8,944 nucleotides of DNA from an uncultured Clostridium sp. GTDB lineage: Bacteria > Bacillota > Clostridia > Clostridiales > Clostridiaceae. Where the stretch lies: the NCBI GenBank assembly GCA_934777095.1, contig CAKVNP010000066.1:1-8944 (forward strand), given 5' to 3'. Positions 1 through 6,419 of the stretch are shown in pieces; the stretch's first letter is position 1; every line of letters starts with the position of its first letter. Both the position numbers and the translations under genes were made by a program. The notes beneath the pieces are model-generated. The model did not search any database. It saw only the letters and a program-made list of their open reading frames with translations, and had not been told where the DNA came from.

Positions 1-28
1 TCTGTGTTACTCTGTGTGCTCTGTGGTG
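1..28. repeat. CTCTGTG-type short repeat, cut by the window edge
   Basis: The hexamer TCTGTG occurs at 1, 11 and 20 (the last as TCTGTGG), a period of 9-10 bases, and the tract ends in GGTGAG. It is richer in G+C than its surroundings and continues off the left edge, so its full length is unknown. Similar CACAGAG/CTCTGTG tracts occur as intergenic repeats in various bacterial genomes; assigning this one to such a family is inference. No open reading frame of interest uses it. From about 30 to 104 I see only A+T-rich spacer with no promoter, hairpin or gene I can support. Confidence 0.5.
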
Positions 29-104
29 AGTTCTGACAGCTCTTGTTTTTTATCGTTTATAAATCAACTTATTTTTATTAATTTTTATGCTTCATTTAAT
101 AATG

Positions 105-130
105 TAAAAAGCGGTTTTCACCGCTTTTTA
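105..130 (-). terminator. Intrinsic terminator of the SEC-C gene, overlapping its stop codon
   Basis: A perfect 10-bp stem (TAAAAAGCGG at 105-114 pairs with CCGCTTTTTA at 121-130) encloses a 6-base loop. In minus-strand RNA the stem ends in UUUUUA followed by CAUUAUUAAAU, which fits a Rho-independent terminator. The TAA stop of the SEC-C gene (128-130) is the first three bases of the stem, so the ribosome would have to leave before the stem could close. The structure is nearly symmetric, with A-rich flanks on the other side, so it could also stop transcription entering from the left. Confidence 0.85.
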
Positions 131-1255
131 TTTACCACAACACTTTTTATACTTTTTGTTACTACCACAAATACAAGGATCATTTCTACCTATCTTAACT
201 TCATTAACAACCCTTTGTTCCATTTTAGAAACTTCATCTTGGCTATATCCATTTAATGACCATCTTTTAATAGTCTTTGCAAAATGTTCTAATTCATATG
301 TAAATATATTTCTTTCATCATCTGATTCTATTTCATACGCTTCTAGGAATATATCAACTGCTTCATTTATATCCATTTCATTTTTAATTCCAACAGTAAA
401 GCAATCCATTTCTTCCTTTAAAATATTTTTATCAATAACAAACATTTCACCAATAGCTCTTTCAAGATTAGCTCCACGCTTATTTTCTTCCATAAAGTCT
501 GGCGCACCAGCTTTAATTAATGACTTTTTGTCAAACTTACATATGTATTTAGAATTCTCTTGTTGAAGCTTTTGAATTTTATCAGCATCTTCTACATCGA
601 TATGACATAATCCATCTTCTTCTATAACATAGTCATAACCTAATTCTTCACCATCAGCAATAAGATCTTTAATATACTCTTCAGTAAATACTGTGCTATA
701 TAATCCTTCTAAGCTTTCTTTAATTGCTGTATATTTTATTACTCCGTAATAATAAGTCATACCTGCAATAACTCTAATTAATTCCGTTCTTAATCTAGCT
801 ACTGAAGATATTTCATTATTAATTTGGTTCTTTAAGCTTTCTCTTAACTCTTCAGGTAATATTACGTACAGTTCCTCATCCATTGTACCTGTAAATACTA
901 TCCCTCTATTCCTTAAAAAGTTAGAATAAATTAAATGGCTGCATTCATATTTTTTAAGTCCGTTCTCATTAATTAAATCTATTAAAAACTTTAAAGTATT
1001 TTCTTCTAATGAAGCTAATAATTTATCTTGGCTCTCAACTATTACATTTTTAAGCTTTTCAACTGCATCTGCCTTCTTTAATGTAGTCATTCCTTTAACA
1101 GAATACTTTTTAGCTACTTTAACTAATTCATCTTTAGTCATCTTGCTTAATAACGCATCAAGGGTATTTTCATCAACTGCATTTTTCCATAACTTTTCTA
1201 CACTTTTAATGTCAGCTTTTATTATGTCCTCTTGTAGTTTATTCTTATCTTCCAT
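128..1255 (-). CDS. SEC-C metal-binding motif protein with Rho_N/SAP-like N-terminus
   Basis: Cytoplasmic protein of 375 residues with no signal peptide or membrane segment. The C-terminus is a textbook SEC-C motif: GRNDPC then C-x-C-x8-C-C, with cysteines at 361, 363, 372 and 373. It resembles the zinc-binding tail of SecA, which in SecA contacts SecB and the ribosome. Residues about 33-75 (LDALLSKMTKDELVKVAKKY, then VKG and a K-rich helix) look like the small helical Rho_N/SAP-like fold, often nucleic-acid binding. The middle 270 residues are acidic and helical and I do not recognise them. The reading frame extends up to a TTG at 1288, but that codon lacks a Shine-Dalgarno site and lies only about 11 bases after the predicted transcription start. 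The ATG at 1255 has GGGGTGA 10 bases upstream and is preferred. A role in ribosome, RNA or protein quality control is inference; the specific function is unknown. Confidence 0.85.
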   Translation of the reverse strand: MEDKNKLQEDIIKADIKSVEKLWKNAVDENTLDALLSKMTKDELVKVAKKYSVKGMTTLKKADAVEKLKNVIVESQDKLLASLEENTLKFLIDLINENGLKKYECSHLIYSNFLRNRGIVFTGTMDEELYVILPEELRESLKNQINNEISSVARLRTELIRVIAGMTYYYGVIKYTAIKESLEGLYSTVFTEEYIKDLIADGEELGYDYVIEEDGLCHIDVEDADKIQKLQQENSKYICKFDKKSLIKAGAPDFMEENKRGANLERAIGEMFVIDKNILKEEMDCFTVGIKNEMDINEAVDIFLEAYEIESDDERNIFTYELEHFAKTIKRWSLNGYSQDEVSKMEQRVVNEVKIGRNDPCICGSNKKYKKCCGK

Positions 1256-1305
1256 TAAACTTCCGTCACCCCATATCTTATTTTTCAAAAAAAATCACAT
1301 CTTTT

Positions 1306-1333
1306 ATTATATATGTTTTTTACTTTTAGTCAA
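1306..1333 (-). promoter_or_regulatory. Sigma-A type promoter for the SEC-C gene
   Basis: On the minus strand TTGACT (-35, 1328-1333) and a perfect TATAAT (-10, 1306-1311) are separated by 16 bases. The predicted transcription start is near 1299, giving an untranslated leader of about 44 bases to the ATG at 1255. The promoter lies within the 87-120 bp gap after the glycoside hydrolase gene. No hairpin terminator is visible in that gap, so read-through from upstream is also possible. Confidence 0.65.
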
Positions 1334-1375
1334 AACTTTTATTCTTTATGATTATCTCATTCTTTATTATTTTAC

Positions 1376-2497
1376 CTAATAATAGTAACTTTCAATCATA
1401 ACTTTTACTATATCTGGATAATACCATTGAAGAGTATTTCTATTAAGAATACCAAAACTTTCTTTACCACTGCTAGCATTATTATTATCCCACCATATAC
1501 ATGCTATACCTCTTTTTTTCGCTTCCTTAACAATATACCCCGCTAATTTAGTTCTGTCTGCTAAGTTATTTTTATTTATAGAGCCAAATTCACCTATCAC
1601 TACTGGGATACCCTTTAAAATAAAAGCATCATAATATCTATCAAGCTCATCTTTTATGACTTTTTTATCACTGTTAGACCCCCAGCTATTATCTCCTTTT
1701 TCATTCATAGCAAAATCATATGGCGTATAGGCATGTATTGTTACTATAATGTTATCATCAGTTGGCACCTGTAGTCCATTAATTACCGCTTCCAGGCCTG
1801 AGCCTGCATATGTAGGAATCATAATAGCCCTCTTCTTATTATTTCCTCCTGTAGATCTAATAGCATTTACTGCTGTCAGATTTAATTTATTTACAACATC
1901 CCTGGACTCTTCTGTACCTTCATTCCACTCATACTCTGTACCTGCTAATCTAGGCTCATTAATAGTTTCAAATATTAAATGCTTATCATAGCTTTGAAAA
2001 TACTCTGCAATTTGCAGCCAAAGCTTTTCTAGCTTATCCATAGCTGCCCACTCATTATTATATGTAGGTATACACCAATCTTCATCATGATGGACATCGA
2101 TAATTGCATACATTTCATTATCTATGACATAATCAACTACCTGCTTTACTCTATCCATCCACTCTTGATCTACTTTATATTCTGGATATCCCCCCATATG
2201 CTGTCCCCAGCTAACAGGAATTCTTACTGTTTTAAACCCAGCTTCCTTTACAGCATCTATCATTTTTTTAGTTGTTACAGTGTTTCCCCACGCGGTTTCA
2301 TAATCAGCTACCTCTTCCACTAATCCCCCTTCTATTTTCGAATCTAAAGAATTACCTAAATTCCATCCCACTCCCATATCTGATACAATTTCAGCCGAAC
2401 TTCTCATGGAAACCTTTGAACTGCACCCCATTTCAACACTCCCTACAATAATTAGTATAAATAGTACCATTATAGTTTTTATTTTATTTTTTATCAT
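1376..2497 (-). CDS. Secreted or lipid-anchored GH5 family glycoside hydrolase (endoglucanase-like)
   Basis: A 373-residue protein that probably hydrolyses beta-1,4-linked glucans outside the membrane. The first 25 residues form an export signal (K-rich start, hydrophobic core IMVLFILIIVG). Cys25 followed by SSK suggests a lipoprotein, but the lipobox is poor (VEMG-C, with Glu at -3). The rest is one (beta/alpha)8 GH5 domain with all the usual conserved residues: Arg92 in TVRIPVSW, His136/137 in DVHHD, Asn180-Glu181 in ETINEP (acid/base), His255 and Tyr257 in IHAYTPY, Glu303 in VIGEFG (nucleophile), and Trp335/336 in CIWWDNN. The MGVGWNLGNSLD opening and AWGN motif recall clostridial cellulases of the GH5_4 type; substrate is inference, and xyloglucan, lichenan or mannan are possible. 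There is no dockerin, carbohydrate-binding module or SLH domain, unlike cellulosomal GH5 enzymes. The ATG at 2497 has only a weak AAAGG/AAGGG upstream. Confidence 0.9.
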   Translation of the reverse strand: MIKNKIKTIMVLFILIIVGSVEMGCSSKVSMRSSAEIVSDMGVGWNLGNSLDSKIEGGLVEEVADYETAWGNTVTTKKMIDAVKEAGFKTVRIPVSWGQHMGGYPEYKVDQEWMDRVKQVVDYVIDNEMYAIIDVHHDEDWCIPTYNNEWAAMDKLEKLWLQIAEYFQSYDKHLIFETINEPRLAGTEYEWNEGTEESRDVVNKLNLTAVNAIRSTGGNNKKRAIMIPTYAGSGLEAVINGLQVPTDDNIIVTIHAYTPYDFAMNEKGDNSWGSNSDKKVIKDELDRYYDAFILKGIPVVIGEFGSINKNNLADRTKLAGYIVKEAKKRGIACIWWDNNNASSGKESFGILNRNTLQWYYPDIVKVMIESYYY

Positions 2498-2531
2498 TAT
2501 TGCCTTTATCCCTTCTAAAGGTTACTTAAAT

Positions 2532-2561
2532 ATTATGTAAACTTATTTTTTATTATTTCAA
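2532..2561 (-). promoter_or_regulatory. Possible promoter for the GH5 gene
   Basis: On the minus strand TTGAAA (2556-2561) and CATAAT (2532-2537) are 18 bases apart, placing transcription start near 2525 and about 28 bases before the ATG at 2497. The purine operon terminator just upstream implies that the gene needs its own promoter. The region is very A+T rich, so chance matches are expected; a perfect TATAAT further upstream lacks a good -35 partner. Confidence 0.4.
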
Positions 2562-2604
2562 ATCATAATATTATATATTTGCCATTTAATCATATCATTA
2601 AACA

Positions 2605-2640
2605 AAGGGCGTAAAAATAATTTTCTATTTTTACACCCTT
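2605..2640 (-). terminator. Intrinsic terminator closing the purine operon
   Basis: A 15-bp stem (2605-2619 with 2626-2640, 6-base loop) begins 5 bases after the purD stop. Read as minus-strand RNA the arms are AAGGGUGUAAAAAUA and its complement with one U-G wobble; in plus-strand RNA the same position is a C-A mismatch. The structure is therefore perfect only in the direction of the operon. After the stem the RNA continues UUGUUUAAUG, a moderate U-tract. It separates the operon from the GH5 gene. Confidence 0.85.
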
Positions 2641-2645
2641 AAATT

Positions 2646-3896
2646 CTATTTTGCTATACCTATATCTTTTCTAAAATATTTTCCTTCAAAGTTTACCATT
2701 TCTACTTTCTCATATGCATCTTTTCTTGCTGCCTCTAAATCTGAACCAACACCAACTACTGATAATACTCTTCCTCCGCTAGTTTTTAGTATGTTATCTT
2801 CAAGCTTTCCACCTGCAATAAATACACTATCTTTAATGCTAGGATCTATTGTTATTTCATATCCTTTATTAAACTTTCCAGGGTATCCCTTTGAAGCAAG
2901 TACTACATTAATACATACTTCATTTTTCCATTTAACTTCAACTTTAGATAGCTCTTCATTTAATGCTGATTGAATTAAATCTACTAAACTACTTTCCATT
3001 AAAGTAAGTACAGATTGTGTCTCTGGATCTCCCATTCTTACATTATATTCCAAAAGATATGTGCCCTTTTTAGTTATCATAAGTCCAAAGAAAATTATTC
3101 CCTTAAAATCAAAGCCTTCTTCCTTAATTCCTGTTAAAGTTTTAGCCATTATGTTTTCTTCAAAATCTTTCATAACTTCTGTAGTTACATAAGGATTAGG
3201 TGCTAACACACCCATACCGCCAGTATTAGGTCCATTGTTCCCGTCAAAAATCTGTTTATGATCCTTAGCTGAGATAAAAGGAATAATGGTCTTACCGTCA
3301 GTTATTGATAAGATTGAGGCTTCTACACCCTCTAAGAATTCTTCAATTACTATTTTCTTTCCTGCGCCATTAAATACATCATCTACCATCATAGAATCTA
3401 CAGCTCTTAATGCCTCATTTTTATCATTACATATAATAACTCCTTTACCTGCTGCTAAGCCATCAGCTTTAATTACAACTGGATAGCTGCATTCATGTAA
3501 ATATGCTAGAGCTTTTTCTTCATCAGTAAAAACTTCATATTCCGCAGTCTTTACCCCATATTTTTTCATGAAATCTTTTGAAAATGCTTTACTTCCTTCT
3601 AATCTTGATCCATTTTTATCTGGCCCAAATATTTTTAAGCCCGCTTCCTTAAATTTATCTGTAATTCCTTTTGTCAGTGGATCTTCAGGCCCAACCACTG
3701 TAAGTTCAACATTATTTTCCTTAGCAAAATGAATCAGCTCATCTATTTCAGTTATATTTACATTTTCACATTTACTTTCTAAAGCCGTCCCACCGTTACC
3801 CGGTGCCACAGATATCTTTTCAACTTTATCATCCTGTGCCATTTTCCATGCTAAAGCATGCTCTCTTCCACCAGAACCAACTAATAATATCTTCAT
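2646..3896 (-). CDS. purD: Phosphoribosylamine-glycine ligase (GAR synthetase)
   Basis: Catalyses step 2 of IMP synthesis: 5-phosphoribosylamine + glycine + ATP to glycinamide ribonucleotide. The 416 residues match the usual size of about 420. Visible landmarks are the N-terminal GSGGREHA loop (7-14), GPEDPL (about 69-74), the ATP-grasp segment KADGLAAGKG (about 143-152), EEFLEG (185-190), the long DHKQ...NTGGMG signature (about 212-229) and EYNVRMGDPE (283-292). The frame extends to TTG at 3902 and GTG at 3899. I chose ATG 3896 because the family begins at MK-[IV]-L-[VI]-x-G and AGGA (3904-3907) lies 7 bases upstream. The GAGAGG further up could serve GTG or TTG. It is the only one of the five pur genes without a GGAGG site, and it is separated from purH by 393 bp of structured DNA, so its expression may be tuned separately. 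Confidence 0.97.
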   Translation of the reverse strand: MKILLVGSGGREHALAWKMAQDDKVEKISVAPGNGGTALESKCENVNITEIDELIHFAKENNVELTVVGPEDPLTKGITDKFKEAGLKIFGPDKNGSRLEGSKAFSKDFMKKYGVKTAEYEVFTDEEKALAYLHECSYPVVIKADGLAAGKGVIICNDKNEALRAVDSMMVDDVFNGAGKKIVIEEFLEGVEASILSITDGKTIIPFISAKDHKQIFDGNNGPNTGGMGVLAPNPYVTTEVMKDFEENIMAKTLTGIKEEGFDFKGIIFFGLMITKKGTYLLEYNVRMGDPETQSVLTLMESSLVDLIQSALNEELSKVEVKWKNEVCINVVLASKGYPGKFNKGYEITIDPSIKDSVFIAGGKLEDNILKTSGGRVLSVVGVGSDLEAARKDAYEKVEMVNFEGKYFRKDIGIAK

Positions 3897-3962
3897 CACC
3901 AATTCCTACCTCTCACCATTATATAATGATGAATGATGAGTGATGAATGATAAATTGAGGGA

Positions 3963-3984
3963 AAATTCCTTTGTTAAGGAATTT
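3963..3984. repeat. Stem-loop AAATTCCTT / AAGGAATTT
   Basis: A perfect 9-bp stem (3963-3971 with 3976-3984) closes a TGTT loop. It is the first of two hairpins inside the inverted-heptad element. A related stem, AATTTCT / AGAAATT, is found at 8917-8936 upstream of purF. The shared core differs by one C-G to T-A pair exchange, so pairing is kept. Confidence 0.75.
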
Positions 3985-4002
3985 AAATAAAATATATTTT
4001 AA

Positions 4003-4022
4003 GAAACTCCAATAGGAGTTTC
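4003..4022. repeat. Stem-loop GAAACTCC / GGAGTTTC, copy 1
   Basis: A perfect 8-bp stem (4003-4010 with 4015-4022) closes an AATA loop, inside the inverted-heptad element. On the minus strand it is followed by UUAAAAUAUAUUUUAUUU, so weak terminator activity within the operon is conceivable. The same stem recurs at 4066-4085, and with one compensated base pair at 8894-8913. Confidence 0.8.
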
Positions 4023-4065
4023 AACATTAATTCATCATTCATAATTCACGATTCATCATTTCAAC

Positions 4066-4085
4066 GAAACTCCCTCCGGAGTTTC
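4066..4085. repeat. Stem-loop GAAACTCC / GGAGTTTC, copy 2
   Basis: A perfect 8-bp stem (4066-4073 with 4078-4085) has arms identical to copy 1 but the loop is CTCC instead of AATA. It lies 6 bases outside the right heptad arm. On the minus strand the following sequence is GUUGAAAUGAUG, not a U-tract, so it is not an intrinsic terminator for the operon strand. Confidence 0.8.
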
Positions 4086-4144
4086 TTCCTTAATAAATTA
4101 TCTCAAAAGTATATGATAACGGAAAAAACATCTAATTAATTTTT

Positions 4145-4253
4145 AGAATCTTATCTTTTGAATAAGCTATATAGCGTTAAAAAAGTTTTATTGTCTGAAC
4201 GAAGTGAGTTTAAAACTTTTAGCTATATAGCTTATTCAGGAGATAAAGATTCT
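4145..4253. repeat. Long imperfect palindrome between purH and purD
   Basis: A perfect 17-bp stem (4159-4175 with 4222-4238, including GCTATATAGC) extends outward through two T/G positions and a further 14 bp with one bulged A (4145-4156 with 4241-4253). Further inside, a second perfect 10-bp stem pairs 4181-4190 (AAAAGTTTTA) with 4211-4220. The apical loop is TTGTCTGAACGAAGTGAGTT (4191-4210). The two T/G positions are U-G pairs in plus-strand RNA but A-C mismatches in operon-strand RNA. Beyond the stem both sides continue as TAATTAA-like sequence. The size and shape suit a MITE-like or REP-like element or a large mRNA hairpin; which one cannot be told from one copy. Confidence 0.8.
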
Positions 4254-4289
4254 TAATTAAATTTGCAGTTTTTGGAGTTATTATATGCT

Positions 4290-5792
4290 TTAATGTTTAA
4301 AGTGTCTTACTCCGGTAAATACCATTGCTATTCCATGTTCATTGCAGGCATCAATTGATTCTTGATCTCTAATAGATCCACCTGGTTGGATTATTGCGGT
4401 AATTCCATATTTAGCACAATCATCTACAATATCTCTAAATGGGAAGAACGCATCTGAAGCTAAAAGTGTTGCTCCTTGACCTCTTCTTAAAGCATCTTGT
4501 GCAGGCCATATTCTATTAACCTGTCCTCCACCAATTCCTACAGCTACTCCATCTTTAACTGTAACTATTGCATTTGATTTAACATACTTAACCACTTTCA
4601 TGCCAAATAATAAATCTTTCATTTCTTCATCTGTTGGTGCTTTTTCAGTAACAACTTTAATTTCATCAATAAGCTTTCTGTCTTCTTCCTGCACTAAAAT
4701 ACCTCCATCAACAGTTACCATATATTTATCTGCACATGGTTTATGGTTACATTTAATTACTCTTAAATTTTTCTTTCTTCTAAATATTTCCAAGGCTTCT
4801 TCATCATAATCTGGTGCTGCAATAACTTCTAAGAAAATCTTAGCCATTTCTTCAGCTGTTTCTTTATCAATCTCTTTATTTATTGCCACTATTCCACCAT
4901 AAATAGATTCTGGATCTACATCATGAGCTTTTTTATAAACTTCAAATGGAGTCTGTCCAATTGCCACACCGCAAGGAGTATTATGTTTTAATGCACAGCA
5001 GGCAGTTTCTTCAAACTCATTAGCAACTTTCCAAGCTATATCTAAATCTTTTATATTGTTGTAAGATAATTCTTTACCATTTAATACTTCAAAAGAGTTC
5101 ATTGCTCCATCAAACTCAGTAGAAGTATAATATGCTGCACTTTGATGTGGATTTTCTCCGTATCTTAAGCTCTGTTTCTTTTTATATGATACTGATAGAT
5201 ATTCAGGATATTCTTCATCTCCTAATAAGAAATTAGAGATAGCCGCATCATATGCACTCATTAAGTTAAATACTTTTCCTGCTAATTTCTTTCTTAATCC
5301 ATAGCTCACATCGCCTGTTTCTTTCACTTCTTCCATAACTGCTGCATAATCATCTTTATCAGAAATTACTACTACATCTTGAAAATTCTTAGCAGCTGCT
5401 CTTAACATTGTTGGTCCGCCAATATCAATAAACTCTACCTTTTCCTCAAAAGATAAATCTTCTCTTACTTTTTGGAAGAATGGATAAAGATTTACGATTA
5501 CCATATCTATTGTGTCAATATTATGTTCTTTTATTGTATCCATATGATCCTTATTATCTCTAATAGCTAATATTCCCGCATGTATATTAGGATGTAATGT
5601 TTTTACTCTGCCATCAAGCATTTCTGGAAAATTAGTTATTTCATTTACTTCTGTTACCTTTACGCCATTATCTTCTAAGTGCTTATAAGTTCCCCCAGTG
5701 GATATTATTTCAACACCATTTTCTTGTAAAAACTTTGAAAAATCTAAAACTCCACTTTTATCAAATACACTTATCAATGCTCTCTTAATCAT
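4290..5792 (-). CDS. purH: Bifunctional AICAR formyltransferase / IMP cyclohydrolase
   Basis: Performs the last two steps to IMP: formylation of AICAR with 10-formyl-tetrahydrofolate, then ring closure of FAICAR. At 500 residues it is full length for the family. The N-terminal MGS-like cyclohydrolase domain (about 1-190) shows ISVFDKSG (7-14), STGGT (31-35), [14 protein letters not shown] (55-68) and [14 protein letters not shown] (123-136). The C-terminal transformylase domain shows LRYGENPHQ (209-217), ALKHNTPCG with the catalytic Lys269-His270 pair, SNAIV, and FFPFRD near the end. The ATG at 5792 has GGAGG (5800-5804) 7 bases upstream. The start is 18 bp after the purN stop. It is followed by the unusual 393-bp structured gap before purD. 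Confidence 0.98.
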   Translation of the reverse strand: MIKRALISVFDKSGVLDFSKFLQENGVEIISTGGTYKHLEDNGVKVTEVNEITNFPEMLDGRVKTLHPNIHAGILAIRDNKDHMDTIKEHNIDTIDMVIVNLYPFFQKVREDLSFEEKVEFIDIGGPTMLRAAAKNFQDVVVISDKDDYAAVMEEVKETGDVSYGLRKKLAGKVFNLMSAYDAAISNFLLGDEEYPEYLSVSYKKKQSLRYGENPHQSAAYYTSTEFDGAMNSFEVLNGKELSYNNIKDLDIAWKVANEFEETACCALKHNTPCGVAIGQTPFEVYKKAHDVDPESIYGGIVAINKEIDKETAEEMAKIFLEVIAAPDYDEEALEIFRRKKNLRVIKCNHKPCADKYMVTVDGGILVQEEDRKLIDEIKVVTEKAPTDEEMKDLLFGMKVVKYVKSNAIVTVKDGVAVGIGGGQVNRIWPAQDALRRGQGATLLASDAFFPFRDIVDDCAKYGITAIIQPGGSIRDQESIDACNEHGIAMVFTGVRHFKH

Positions 5793-5810
5793 ATGAAAAC
5801 CTCCAAAATT

Positions 5811-6419
5811 CTAATCAATTTTAACTCTTTTATCTATAAGATGAACTTTGCCCCTGCTTATTAAATCTATTGCTTTTGGTAATAATATATGTTCTTTTTC
5901 AAGAACTCTTTTTTGTACCATTTCTGCAGTATCTTCAAAATATACTGGTACAACTTCCTGAAGTATTATTGCCCCACCATCTACTTCATCATTTACAAAG
6001 TGTACCGTACATCCTGTAAATCTAACCCCTGATTTAATTACTGCATTATGGACATTCATACCATACATCTTATCCCCACAAAAACTTGGAATAAGTGATG
6101 GATGAATATTAATTATTTTATTCTCAAATTCTTTTAAAATATCACCTTGTAATATTGAAAGATAACCAGCTAAAACTATTAAATCAACCTTCCCCCTAGT
6201 TAATTCTAAAACCCTGTTAGATGTCTCATCACCATACTCTTTCTTTGATACTACAAAAGTCTTAACCCCATGTTTTTTCGCTCTTTCAAGACCATAAACC
6301 CCTTCTTTGCTTGAAATAACCATTTCAACTTGAAACGGACATGTTTTATCATGTCCATAATCTAAAATAGATTGAAGGTTTGTCCCGCCTCCAGATATCA
6401 ATACTGCTATCTTAAGCAA
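5811..6419 (-). CDS. purN: Phosphoribosylglycinamide formyltransferase (GAR transformylase)
   Basis: Transfers a formyl group from 10-formyl-tetrahydrofolate to GAR (step 3). The 202 residues include the N-terminal ISGGGTNLQSIL phosphate loop (8-19) and the catalytic triad Asn104, His106 (INIHPSLIPSF) and Asp147 (VNDEVDGG). The loop after HPSLIP is FCGDKMYGMNVH, a few residues longer than in the E. coli enzyme, as in other Firmicute PurN variants. The start is TTG at 6419. The codons back to an in-frame TGA at 6426-6428 contain no other start, and the conserved strand KIAVLISG begins at residue 3. The gene overlaps the end of purM by 13 bp, so its Shine-Dalgarno site lies inside purM and translation is probably coupled. 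Confidence 0.97.
   Translation of the reverse strand: MLKIAVLISGGGTNLQSILDYGHDKTCPFQVEMVISSKEGVYGLERAKKHGVKTFVVSKKEYGDETSNRVLELTRGKVDLIVLAGYLSILQGDILKEFENKIINIHPSLIPSFCGDKMYGMNVHNAVIKSGVRFTGCTVHFVNDEVDGGAIILQEVVPVYFEDTAEMVQKRVLEKEHILLPKAIDLISRGKVHLIDKRVKID

Larger units (their letters stand above)
3926..4059. repeat. Inverted-heptad element enclosing two nested stem-loops
   Basis: Five heptads run from 3926 to 3960 (ATGATGA, ATGATGA, GTGATGA, ATGATAA, ATTGAGG). Five more lie in inverse orientation at 4025-4059 (read on the minus strand: ATGATGA, ATCGTGA, ATTATGA, ATGATGA, ATTAATG). The two 35-base arms match at 28 of 35 positions. Between them sit two independent hairpins, at 3963-3984 and 4003-4022. 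The whole could fold as a long stem capped by two hairpins, like a cloverleaf. It codes for nothing and resembles a small non-autonomous or dispersed repeat; no target-site duplication is obvious at its ends. Confidence 0.75.
3897..4289. other. Gene-free, structure-rich spacer between purH and purD
   Basis: This 393-bp gap contains no supportable gene on either strand. In the direction of transcription it holds: an unstructured stretch after the purH stop (4254-4289), a long imperfect palindrome (about 4145-4253), an A+T-rich linker (4086-4144), a short hairpin (4066-4085), and an inverted-heptad element enclosing two more hairpins (3926-4059). The purD ribosome binding region follows. No clear intrinsic terminator or strong promoter is present for the operon strand, so I read purD as still co-transcribed with purH, possibly with RNA processing or partial attenuation. 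The neighbouring intra-operon gaps are 18 bp or an overlap, so this spacer is exceptional and probably an insertion of repeat-type DNA. Confidence 0.8.

Noticed and set aside
14..256. Plus-strand open frame at the left edge, and the other plus-strand frames opposite the pur, GH5 and SEC-C genes
   Set aside because: They lie antisense to well-supported genes or across the terminator, have low-complexity F/S/I-rich translations and lack Shine-Dalgarno sites or family motifs.
1256..1288. Longer SEC-C protein starting at TTG 1288
   Set aside because: There is no Shine-Dalgarno site, the distance to the predicted transcription start is very short, and a good GGGGTGA site serves the ATG at 1255.
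3918..3927. ATTATATAAT just before purD as a -10 box
   Set aside because: No -35 lies at the right distance because the heptads occupy that place; it is a short palindrome that looks like TATAAT by chance.
3926..4059. Regular short repeats considered as a CRISPR array
   Set aside because: The 7-bp units are contiguous, without unique spacers, and occur as inverted arms; no cas genes are present.
4003..4085. The two GAAACTCC hairpins considered as intrinsic terminators for purH
   Set aside because: Copy 2 has no U-tract on the operon strand. Copy 1 has only an interrupted A/U stretch. The 8-bp stems recur upstream of purF where termination would make little sense, though weak attenuation cannot be excluded.
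4097..4105. Extended -10 (TGA-GATAAT) as a purD promoter
   Set aside because: No acceptable -35 hexamer lies 16-18 bases upstream, and such matches are common in A+T-rich DNA; mentioned only as a possibility.
4181..4220. Inner A/T-rich stem followed by CTTTTTT on the operon strand as a terminator
   Set aside because: The stem is nine A-T pairs and one G-C pair with a 20-base loop, too weak for a convincing terminator; it is better explained as part of the larger palindrome.
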